Source: Methylococcaceae bacterium (lineage in GTDB: Bacteria > Pseudomonadota > Gammaproteobacteria > Methylococcales > Methylomonadaceae). From it: a DNA stretch of 42,489 bases. The notes under the pieces were generated by a model. That model had not been told where the DNA came from, searched no databases, and saw only the letters and a list, made by a program, of their open reading frames with translations. Of this stretch, positions 36,237-42,489 are shown piece after piece (positions within the stretch are counted from its first letter, which is position 1; the number at the start of each line of letters is the position of its first letter). The stretch covers positions 1-42,489 of the forward strand of contig SPJM01000188.1 of NCBI GenBank assembly GCA_006844585.1, given 5' to 3'. The position numbers were made by a program, and so were the translations under genes.

Positions 36237-36500
36237 CTAAGCTGTTCGGCGCCGTTTTACCATTTTCGGGTCAGCGGTGATTTGTCGATATATTTCAATT
36301 CTATCGCCCTCTTGTACTTCTATCTCCAATTTAGCGAGTTTTCCAAAAATCCCCACCTTTTGATTGGCGAGATCAATTTCAGGGTATTCTTTTAAAATGC
36401 CGGATAGTGTAATGGCCTGTTCCAAGGTGCTGCCTTCGGGCACTTCCAAACGCATCCACAACTGCCTGTCGGCTTCGGCATAACATACGCCTACGTTCAT
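36237..36500 (-). CDS. rnfH: RnfH family protein
   Basis: 87 aa, ubiquitin/MoaD-like small protein of the RnfH family: NVGVCYAEADRQLWMRLEVP, LEQAITLSGIL, VGIFGKLAKLEIEVQEGDRI, EIYRQITADPKMVKRRR. Two adjacent ATG codons exist (36503 and 36500); the second is 6 bases from AAGGAG and is preferred. It is the last gene of the rnf cluster, 10 bp after rnfE. RnfH accompanies rnf operons in diazotrophs such as Rhodobacter and Azotobacter; its precise role in the complex is not settled. Confidence 0.93.
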   Translation of the reverse strand: MNVGVCYAEADRQLWMRLEVPEGSTLEQAITLSGILKEYPEIDLANQKVGIFGKLAKLEIEVQEGDRIEIYRQITADPKMVKRRRTA

Positions 36501-36510
36501 CATCCACTCC

Positions 36511-37209
36511 TTATACTTCTACCACCGGTTCAGCTTGAATCGCTTGCTGTTCGGCTTTTTCCGCCAAACGACGATCTATCACCCGTTTAGCGGCGATAAT
36601 AAAACCCAGCATTATAAATCCGCCCGGCGGCAATGCGGTTAATAAAAAACCTTGATAGTTTGAAAATAAAGTCAATTCCATAAATGAAAAGGCTTCGCCC
36701 AATAATAAATCGGCATTGGCGAATAAGGCACCCGATGAAATAATTTCCCGACTTGCGCCTAACACCACCAACACGAATGTAAAACCAATGCCCATCATAA
36801 AACCATCCCATAAGGAATGATGAAACGGCTGTCTGGATGCGAATGATTCGGCGCGTCCCAAGATGGCGCAATTGGTCACGATCAAAGGAATGAATAAGCC
36901 CAGAACCTTATGCATTTCATGCATCCAGGCGTTCATGCTCATATCGACCAAAGTGACCAACGTAGCAATCAGTAACACAAAAATAGGAATCCGCACTTCC
37001 GCCGGAATTAAATGCCTACACAGAGAAACCACGCCATTAGAACTGGTCAACACCACCAAGGAAGCCAGTCCCATCCCCAAACCATTAGTGGCGGTGCCGG
37101 TGACCGCCAATAAGGGACATAGCGCCAGGTTTTGGCTGAACACCACATTATTGTCCCAGAATCCGTCGCGACTGATTTTATTGGCGGTTTCCGAAAATAT
37201 ATTAAACAT
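36511..37209 (-). CDS. rnfE: Rnf complex subunit RnfE
   Basis: 232 aa from ATG 37209, which has GGGGGA upstream; an open frame extends back to 37329 but would overlap rnfG. Integral membrane subunit, with six expected helices and the Rnf/Nqr signature NLALCPLLAVTGTATNGLGM and PLIVTNCAILGRAESFAS, whose Cys residues pair with those of RnfA to hold the membrane 2Fe-2S centre. The ion-motive Rnf complex moves electrons between NADH and ferredoxin/flavodoxin; in diazotrophs it supplies low-potential electrons to nitrogenase. A 13-bp gap separates it from rnfG. Confidence 0.96.
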   Translation of the reverse strand: MFNIFSETANKISRDGFWDNNVVFSQNLALCPLLAVTGTATNGLGMGLASLVVLTSSNGVVSLCRHLIPAEVRIPIFVLLIATLVTLVDMSMNAWMHEMHKVLGLFIPLIVTNCAILGRAESFASRQPFHHSLWDGFMMGIGFTFVLVVLGASREIISSGALFANADLLLGEAFSFMELTLFSNYQGFLLTALPPGGFIMLGFIIAAKRVIDRRLAEKAEQQAIQAEPVVEV

Positions 37210-37222
37210 GTTAATCCCCCTG

Positions 37223-37852
37223 CTATGACGCCAGTAATTCAGAGCGGCGACGTTTAAAAAACTGCAAACCCTGATACACGGATCTAACGATTGCTCTGGG
37301 CGTAATGGTCGCGCCGCTGAACTGATCAAATACCCCGCCGTCTTTTTTCACCGCCCATTGCTCAATAGTCAGATTTTGTAAGGAATGTCCTTCAAAATTT
37401 AAAATCCAGTTGGATTTGTTGACTTCAATCTTATCCCCCAGCCCCGGCGTTTCAGCATGAGAGATGACCCGAACGCCCAATACATTACCCTCTTTATCAA
37501 TGCCCATAATCAGATTTATATCGCCGGAATAACCGCCCGGCGCCGCCAACCGAAAGGAAACGGCTTCCACCTTACCTTCCTTTCTGGCTAGATAAACTAA
37601 GGTTTCGTTTTTGCCTAATTCGTCTTTTTCGGTATCAACAATAATGGCGTCTTCCAATAAATTATTATCATAGAGCTGATCGGGAATCACTTCCGCCAGC
37701 GAAGCGCGTAAATCTTCTTCCAGGCGTAATTGAATAAGATCGCGGGTGCTGAGATCAGCCAAGCCCAACAATCCGCTGGCCAATAATGCAAAAGCCGCCA
37801 GCAGAAAGGATTGATAAACCGGGTTTTCTTTTAATGCAGCTAACCGACTCAT
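37223..37852 (-). CDS. rnfG: Rnf complex subunit RnfG (covalent FMN)
   Basis: 209 aa with one N-terminal membrane helix (SFLLAAFALLASGLLGLADL) and a periplasmic FMN domain. The flavinylation motif is FDQFSGATITPRAIV, with Thr in SGAT as the expected site of phosphodiester-linked FMN (attached by ApbE). Also visible are GYSGDINLIMGID and VISHAETPGLGDKIE, typical of RnfG/NqrC. Start overlaps the rnfD stop by 4 bases (ATGA), so translation is coupled. Function: electron transfer on the periplasmic side between RnfD, RnfE/RnfA and RnfG. Confidence 0.96.
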   Translation of the reverse strand: MSRLAALKENPVYQSFLLAAFALLASGLLGLADLSTRDLIQLRLEEDLRASLAEVIPDQLYDNNLLEDAIIVDTEKDELGKNETLVYLARKEGKVEAVSFRLAAPGGYSGDINLIMGIDKEGNVLGVRVISHAETPGLGDKIEVNKSNWILNFEGHSLQNLTIEQWAVKKDGGVFDQFSGATITPRAIVRSVYQGLQFFKRRRSELLAS

Positions 37853-38913
37853 TCATTAACCTCCAATGGCGCGCCTTTACGGTTACGACCGTATATACGC
37901 GGTTTAATATAATGATCTATTAACGGGGTGGCGGCGTTCATTAACAACACAGCGAAACCGGCGCCCTCCGGATAACCGCCCCAAGTACGGATAATAAAAA
38001 TCAACAAACCGCAACTAAAACCGAATACCAACTGACCCCATGCGGAGTTCGGGGAAGTCACATAATCGGTGGCAATAAAAAAAGCCGCACATATTAAAGC
38101 GCCTGAACTCAGATGCGTCCATGGCGTTAAATATTGTGCGGGGTTCCAACCGTGAAAAAGTGATGCAAATATCCACACGGAGAACAACATGGCAAACGGA
38201 ATGCGCCAACTGATGACGCCTTTAATCAATAACCATAAACCACCCAAAATCAATAAAACGCTGGAAGTTTCCCCCAAACTGCCGCGCATGAATCCTAACC
38301 AGGCGTCTCGCCCGTCTATAAAACTGTTTAAACTCTCAGGCAACCAATGATTTAATGACAACTCGGTTTTCACATGTCCCAGGGTTGTCGCGCCGGTCAG
38401 CGCATCGGGGAGTTGCGCGCCCATAAAAGTAATCTGTAAAGCGGCGGAAAAATCCGGCGCGGATTCTGAAAACAACGGCGTTACATTGGCCCAAGTAGTC
38501 ATTTCCACCGGAAAGGAGATTAATAACGCCACCCGCGCCAACATGGCCGGGTTAAATACATTCTGTCCCAAGCCGCCGTAAACCTGTTTGCCGATCACAA
38601 TCGCCAGCGCCGAACCGACAACGCCTATCCACCAAGGCGCCCAGGGCGGCAGGGTCATAGCCAGCAACCACCCGGTCAATAAGGCTGAACCGTCCAACAA
38701 GACGGTTTTCGGCTTGCCGGCCATTTTCAAACACAGATATTCAAATAACAGAGCCGAGGCTATCGTCACTACGAACAAATTCACCGCCGGCCACCCGAAA
38801 ATGTACAAGCCGAACAACGTCGCCGGGATCAGCGCGAAAATGACGTGCAGCATGATTCTGGAAACACCCCTGTTTACATTATGATGCGGCCCGCTGACGG
38901 GTTTAATTTTCAT
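37849..38913 (-). CDS. rnfD: Rnf complex subunit RnfD (covalent FMN, membrane)
   Basis: 354-aa integral membrane subunit of the NqrB/RnfD family with around ten hydrophobic segments. Landmarks: SGPHHNVNRGVSRIMLHVIF at the start, LLDGSALLTGWLLAMTLPPW, GGLGQNVFNPAMLARVALLI, the flavin-attachment block LPDALTGATTLGHVK with Thr in TGAT, and ATDYVTSPNSAWGQLVFGFS. Starts within the rnfC stop (4-base ATGA overlap). Works with RnfG and RnfE in ion translocation coupled to electron flow. Confidence 0.97.
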   Translation of the reverse strand: MKIKPVSGPHHNVNRGVSRIMLHVIFALIPATLFGLYIFGWPAVNLFVVTIASALLFEYLCLKMAGKPKTVLLDGSALLTGWLLAMTLPPWAPWWIGVVGSALAIVIGKQVYGGLGQNVFNPAMLARVALLISFPVEMTTWANVTPLFSESAPDFSAALQITFMGAQLPDALTGATTLGHVKTELSLNHWLPESLNSFIDGRDAWLGFMRGSLGETSSVLLILGGLWLLIKGVISWRIPFAMLFSVWIFASLFHGWNPAQYLTPWTHLSSGALICAAFFIATDYVTSPNSAWGQLVFGFSCGLLIFIIRTWGGYPEGAGFAVLLMNAATPLIDHYIKPRIYGRNRKGAPLEVNE

Positions 38914-40409
38914 GGCGTGGCCTCCTCAGCTTCTGCTTGTTCGCGTTTAGCCTTATCGCGGGCTTCTTTTTCCGCTTTGCGCCTGGCGGCTTCCTCAGCT
39001 TTTTGTTTTTCAATCCGCTCCATACGTTTGTTACGTTCTTGCATTAATTTATTGGTTTGTTCGGATTTATGTTGCGCTTGCTGCCTGCCTATCAATTCGC
39101 CGGAAGCGTATTTGAAATAATGCGCCAGCGGAATATTGGATGGACATACATAAGAACAGGAGCCGCAACTGATACAGTCTTTCAAACCAATGGAAACCGC
39201 GGCATCCAATTGATTGGCTTTGATCCGGTTAGCCATATCCACAGGCAATAATCCGACCGGACAAACATCGACGCAACTGGCGCAGCGAATGCAAGGTTGC
39301 TCGGCGCCTGGTTTAATCTCATCTGCGCCCAACGCTAACAAGCCGCTGCTGGCTTTAACTATGGGTAAATCGCTATGCGGCAAGGCCTCGCCCATCATCG
39401 GCCCGCCCATGACGATACGCGCCACTTGACTTTCTCCCACATCGGCATGTGCAAATAATTCAGAAATCAAGGTTCCGATCGGCGCTTCAAAATTGCCCGG
39501 CGAAGCCACCGCCTGACCGCTCACTGTCACCACTCGGGTTACTGAAGGCTTGCCCTCGCGTATGGCTTGATGGATTGCATAGGCGGTGGCGACGTTATGC
39601 ATCAACACGCCGACATCGGTGGCTCTGGATCCGGCGGGCACTTCTTCGCCGGTAATATAGCGAATCAATTGTCGATCCCAACCCATTGGATAACGGGTGG
39701 GGGTTACGATAACTTCAATATTGTCAAAATCCCGGCAGGCCGTGCGCATTTGCGCAATCGCCTGTGGTTTGTTGTCTTCTATGCCCATTTTGGCTTGTTT
39801 GGCCTGTAAGCCATGCAGCATAATGCGAACGCCGTCTATAATGGCGTCCGCTCTTTCCTGCATCAAGCGATCATCACACGTTAAATAAGGCTCGCATTCG
39901 CCGCCGTTAATCAACAAGGTTTCAATTTCGGTTTTACGCCCCAAATTCAATTTTACCGCCGCCGGAAAAGTCGCCCCGCCCATGCCGACAACACCGGCGG
40001 CGCCCACCCGCATGGATATTTCTTCCGGCTCCAAAGCAAAAGGGTCATCCACAGGCTTTAATTCGCACCATTGATCCAAGCCGTCTGTTTCAATCACAAT
40101 CGTACGAATCGGCAGCGCTGAAGGATGCGGAGCCGGATAAAAATTAATATCGGCAATCAGGCCGGAACTCGGCGCATGCACCGGCGCTGAAATCATTCCT
40201 TGGCTATGCGCCAATAGTTGTCCCTTCAACACCTTATCGCCCACTTTCACCACCGGCTCAGCCGGTTTTCCGACATGTTGCTGGAGGGGAATATAGAGTC
40301 GTTCAGGAATGGGCAATTGCGTTTGAATCGGCAAGTCGGCGGTTGCATGTTTATGTTCTTCGGCATGAACGCCGCCGCGCACTCTCAATAAACGTTTAAG
40401 ATTAATCAT
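38910..40409 (-). CDS. rnfC: Rnf complex subunit RnfC (NADH-binding, Fe-S)
   Basis: 499 aa, peripheral cytoplasmic subunit. N-terminal RnfC barrel domain (LLRVRGGVHAEEHK), then a Complex-I 51-kDa-like nucleotide/FMN region: MRVGAAGVVGMGGATFPAAV, LLINGGECEPYLTCDDRLM. A SLBB-type segment follows (VVTVSGQAVASPGNFEAPIG), and two 4Fe-4S motifs, CIRCASCVDVCP and CISCGSCSYVCP. The tail (about 450-499) is a Lys/Glu/Ala-rich coiled coil, as in many proteobacterial RnfC, here on the short side. Coupled to rnfB by a 4-base overlap. Confidence 0.97.
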   Translation of the reverse strand: MINLKRLLRVRGGVHAEEHKHATADLPIQTQLPIPERLYIPLQQHVGKPAEPVVKVGDKVLKGQLLAHSQGMISAPVHAPSSGLIADINFYPAPHPSALPIRTIVIETDGLDQWCELKPVDDPFALEPEEISMRVGAAGVVGMGGATFPAAVKLNLGRKTEIETLLINGGECEPYLTCDDRLMQERADAIIDGVRIMLHGLQAKQAKMGIEDNKPQAIAQMRTACRDFDNIEVIVTPTRYPMGWDRQLIRYITGEEVPAGSRATDVGVLMHNVATAYAIHQAIREGKPSVTRVVTVSGQAVASPGNFEAPIGTLISELFAHADVGESQVARIVMGGPMMGEALPHSDLPIVKASSGLLALGADEIKPGAEQPCIRCASCVDVCPVGLLPVDMANRIKANQLDAAVSIGLKDCISCGSCSYVCPSNIPLAHYFKYASGELIGRQQAQHKSEQTNKLMQERNKRMERIEKQKAEEAARRKAEKEARDKAKREQAEAEEATP

Positions 40410-40957
40410 GCGGCTTCCTCAAACAAGACGCTTTCAGGTTTATGCCAACGCCAGTTTTTCAACGTGACTTCAATCGCTTGCATCTGCAAACACTCGGTCG
40501 GACAAACATCCACGCATTTACGACAAGCGATACAGGCGTCAGCCACTACCACATGAATTTGTTTGGGCGCGCCGACAATAGCGTCAGTCGGACAAACCTT
40601 GAAACAGCGCGTGCAACCGATGCAAGTCTCCTCGCTGACTTTAGCAACTAAGGCTTCCGGCTCTTCCATGCCGCTTAAATCGATTTCGACGCCTAAAATA
40701 GCCGCGAATTGTTCCGCCAATGCGCTGCCGCCGGGCGGACATAAGGTCACCTGTGCATCGCCTGCTGCCAACGCTTCAGCGGCGGGTCTACAGCCGGGAA
40801 AACCGCATTGCCCGCATTGAGAACCCGGCATTAAGGCCTCCAACTCATCAACAACGGGACTACTTTCCACTTTGAAGAATCGCGCCGCCAACGACAGCAT
40901 GATGCCTAAAAATAAACCTAAGGACGTTAAACTGATAATCGCGGAAATAACGTACAT
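40406..40957 (-). CDS. rnfB: Rnf complex subunit RnfB (ferredoxin-like)
   Basis: 183 aa. One N-terminal membrane helix, the CGQCGFPGCRPAAEAL cluster-binding (Fer4/FeS) block, then two 4Fe-4S motifs CIGCTRCFKVCPTDAI and CIACRKCVDVCPTECL. This is the site where electrons exchange with soluble ferredoxin or flavodoxin. It lies 13 bp after rnfA and overlaps rnfC by 4 bases. Full length for the family. Confidence 0.97.
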   Translation of the reverse strand: MYVISAIISLTSLGLFLGIMLSLAARFFKVESSPVVDELEALMPGSQCGQCGFPGCRPAAEALAAGDAQVTLCPPGGSALAEQFAAILGVEIDLSGMEEPEALVAKVSEETCIGCTRCFKVCPTDAIVGAPKQIHVVVADACIACRKCVDVCPTECLQMQAIEVTLKNWRWHKPESVLFEEAA

Positions 40958-40970
40958 GCTGTTCCTCTTG

Positions 40971-41546
40971 TTAATTGAGCCCGGCGAATCCCATGAAGGC
41001 CAAAGATAAAATACCGGCGCTGATAAAGGCTATCGGGGTTCCGCTAAATGCTGACGGCACCGCCATTAAGGCTAATCGCTCACGTATCCCGGCAAAAATT
41101 ATCATCACCAAGGTAAAGCCAAAAGCCGCGCCGAATCCGAAAAAAAGGCTTTCCACAAAGCTGTTCTGTTCTTGAATATTCAATAAAGCAACGCCTAAAA
41201 CAGCGCAGTTAGTGGTAATCAAAGGTAGAAATATACCCAACACCTGATATAGAACCGGGCTGGTTTTATGAATCGCCATCTCGGTAAATTGCACGACTGC
41301 GGCAATCACTAATATAAAGCCTAAGATACGTAAGAAACCGATATCCAACGGCAACAACACCCAATGCTCCAGCATCCAACTAGCCGCTGCGGCCAGGGTC
41401 AACACAAAGGTTGTCGCTAACCCCATACCTAAAGCAGTATCTAATTTATTGGACACACCCATAAATGGACATAAGCCCAAAAACTTGACCAACACAACAT
41501 TATTCACTAACGCCGCGCCTAATATCAGTAATAAAAATTCGCTCAC
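40971..41546 (-). CDS. rnfA: Rnf complex subunit RnfA
   Basis: 191-aa membrane protein with six hydrophobic segments. Signature blocks [40 protein letters not shown] and [19 protein letters not shown]; the Cys residues in GLCPF and TNCAV pair with those of RnfE around the membrane Fe-S centre. First gene of rnfABCDGEH. A sigma-54 promoter lies about 40 bp upstream, pointing to NifA control and a nitrogen-fixation role. Confidence 0.98.
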   Translation of the reverse strand: MSEFLLLILGAALVNNVVLVKFLGLCPFMGVSNKLDTALGMGLATTFVLTLAAAASWMLEHWVLLPLDIGFLRILGFILVIAAVVQFTEMAIHKTSPVLYQVLGIFLPLITTNCAVLGVALLNIQEQNSFVESLFFGFGAAFGFTLVMIIFAGIRERLALMAVPSAFSGTPIAFISAGILSLAFMGFAGLN

Positions 41547-41583
41547 TTGAATCAGCCTATACGCATCACTTTACATTCATTGA

Positions 41584-41598
41584 GCATCAACCATGCCA
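41584..41598 (-). promoter_or_regulatory. Sigma-54 promoter of the rnf operon
   Basis: On the minus strand TGGCATGGTTGATGC matches TGGCACGN4TTGC except for T at the C of CAC and A at the first T of TTGC; the GG-GC spacing is exact. Predicted start near 41572 gives a 26-base leader before the rnfA ATG. Confidence 0.75.
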
Positions 41599-41639
41599 AT
41601 CAGAGCGTTTATTAACAAGACATATTTTTATGAAATCTG

Positions 41640-41680
41640 TTAATAAACCTTATTAATAGGCAATTCAATATTTATTGCCT
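41640..41680. other. Two small hairpins in the rnf-nifL intergenic region
   Basis: TTAATAA / TTATTAA (41640-41656, 3-base loop) and AGGCAAT / ATTGCCT (41658-41680, 9-base loop) lie side by side between the rnf promoter and the activator sites. They may be protein-binding dyads or simply AT-rich structure. Apart from these and the listed promoter elements, I see no gene in 41547-42063. Confidence 0.3.
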
Positions 41681-41813
41681 AAATACCTGAAATCTAAAAA
41701 GGTATTATTTCTCCCTTCATCGCCTCTCGAATATATTTAAGCTTTGCAGAGAATAAATCGGCTCCAGTTGGATCATTTTGGGATGCTTGCACCAACTTAA
41801 CTCAACGAAAAAC

Positions 41814-41829
41814 TGTCGTAAAAAACACA
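41814..41829. promoter_or_regulatory. NifA upstream activator site 1 (TGT-N10-ACA)
   Basis: TGTCGTAAAAAACACA is an exact TGT-N10-ACA. It lies about 216 bp upstream of the rnf -24 element and about 125 bp upstream of the nifL -24 element, a usual range for NifA enhancers. Confidence 0.65.
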
Positions 41830-41854
41830 TCTCACATCATTTCTATAAAAAAAT

Positions 41855-41870
41855 TGTTAACTAACCGACA
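41855..41870. promoter_or_regulatory. NifA upstream activator site 2 (TGT-N10-ACA)
   Basis: TGTTAACTAACCGACA is a second exact TGT-N10-ACA, 41 bp (about four helical turns) from the first, so both face the same side of the DNA. It is 84 bp upstream of the nifL -24 element. Confidence 0.7.
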
Positions 41871-41953
41871 AAACAAAGCTGACTTTGCTAAAGCAGGATA
41901 CTAATACTGATTAAATTCCGATAAATACGCCTATTTTTATTACCTTACAAAAT

Positions 41954-41969
41954 TGGCTTTTATTTTGCT
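41954..41969 (+). promoter_or_regulatory. Sigma-54 promoter of nifL
   Basis: TGGCTTTTATTTTGCT has TGGC and TTGC with exact -24/-12 GG-GC spacing and the trailing W. The ACG after TGGC is TTT, so it is a weaker match than the rnf one. Predicted start is near 41980, about 84 bases before the nifL ATG. Confidence 0.65.
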
Positions 41970-42063
41970 TAATCATTAGCTAAAGGCTATCGGCCGGATG
42001 AACCGCTCATTTTGCATTGTTTGTAGCCCGGCCAATTAATCGGTATATAAGGTATAGACGGAT

Positions 42064-42489
42064 ATGAAAAAAACCTCTTTAAAATACTTTCAGGTTCAAA
42101 CTGATATAGAAAAGGTTATCAAAGATATTAACCCCGGCTTAATGAATCACGACGCCGACCGGGAGCTGTTGCCGGCCTGGTTATTTGTAGAAGCAGTGGA
42201 GCAAGCGCCGATTGCAATCTCGATAACGGATAAAAAAGCCAATATCCTCTATGCCAATCAAACTTTCAGTAAAGTAACCGGTTATCGCCTTGATGAAGTT
42301 GTTGGTCAAAACGAGTCGCTGTTATCCTATAAATCAACTCCCCGGGAGATATACTACGATCTATGGTATAACATCAGCCGCAATCAAATTTGGCATGGTC
42401 AGCTGATCAACAAACATAAAAACGGCCAACCTTATTTAGCCGAGCTTACCGTTGCTCCGGTTCAGGATTCAAGCCGCAATACCTCCCAT
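42064..42489 (+). CDS. nifL: NifL, redox/nitrogen-sensing anti-activator of NifA (5' part)
   Basis: The first 142 codons are present; the frame is open to the window edge. After a short N-terminal segment, residues about 38-142 form the flavin-binding PAS1 domain: VEQAPIAISITDKKANILYA, TGYRLDEVVGQNESLLS, LAELTVAPVQD, very close to Azotobacter vinelandii NifL PAS1, which binds FAD and senses oxygen/redox. NifL holds NifA inactive under oxygen or fixed nitrogen. A PAS2, helical and GHKL domain, and nifA, should follow beyond the window. Divergence from rnfA copies the Azotobacter arrangement. Upstream NifA sites and a sigma-54 promoter suggest autoregulation. Confidence 0.93.
   Translation, partial: MKKTSLKYFQVQTDIEKVIKDINPGLMNHDADRELLPAWLFVEAVEQAPIAISITDKKANILYANQTFSKVTGYRLDEVVGQNESLLSYKSTPREIYYDLWYNISRNQIWHGQLINKHKNGQPYLAELTVAPVQDSSRNTSH

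Noticed and set aside
36511-37329. Longer rnfE start at 37329
   Set aside because: The extra 40 residues would overlap rnfG and do not resemble RnfE; ATG 37209 has GGGGGA upstream and gives the standard N-terminus.

Overview
The window looks like chromosomal DNA of a nitrogen-fixing gammaproteobacterium, most likely an aerobic methanotroph of the Methylococcales. This is an inference. It rests on a CorA/MopE-type surface copper protein paired with a diheme peroxidase, a pairing I know only from methanotrophs, on the density of copper genes, and on an rnf cluster divergent from nifL as in Azotobacter vinelandii and diazotrophic methanotrophs. There is no rRNA, tRNA, CRISPR array, phage or IS transposase. 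Nearly all genes are intact; only nifL runs off the right edge.

Left part (1-9442): a SprA-like putative metalloprotease, a Uma2-family nuclease, a TonB-dependent receptor with a Fur-box-like site upstream, ispH, a Tat-exported multicopper oxidase with a Met/Gly-rich insertion, a divergent HMA-domain/DsbD_2-type membrane protein, and a periplasmic retropepsin-like protein with a PDZ domain.

Central part (9470-25259) is the most unusual. A CorA-like copper protein gene points right. Reading left from the same 144-bp intergenic region is a run of seven exported-protein genes: a long MauG/SACCP-type diheme peroxidase, an OprC/NosA-type copper receptor, a small secreted protein, a fibronectin/discoidin-like protein, a pentaheme cytochrome c, an FG-GAP propeller protein, and a secreted protein built like pyruvate phosphate dikinase. 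Two sigma-54 -24/-12 promoters lie back to back between the divergent genes, 6 bp apart. Four of the seven proteins, plus a phytase-esterase/propeller protein further right, carry one or two copies of a shared beta-rich domain of about 40 residues. I read this as a coordinately regulated cell-surface copper acquisition and redox system, with the peroxidase as candidate maturase (Trp to kynurenine) of the CorA-like protein.

Copper efflux part (25472-31933): a small Met/His-rich exported protein with a good sigma-70 promoter, a ~204-bp MITE-like inverted-repeat element, then CusC-, CusB- and CusA-type genes. A TonB-dependent receptor follows on the opposite strand.

Right part: a small helical protein with hemF, a tiny secreted protein made of three 37-residue repeats with a textbook terminator, then rnfABCDGEH on the minus strand with tightly coupled genes, and the 5' end of nifL on the plus strand. 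The rnf-nifL intergenic region holds a sigma-54 promoter for each direction and two exact TGT-N10-ACA NifA sites 41 bp apart, so Rnf (electron supply to nitrogenase) and nifL look NifA-controlled.
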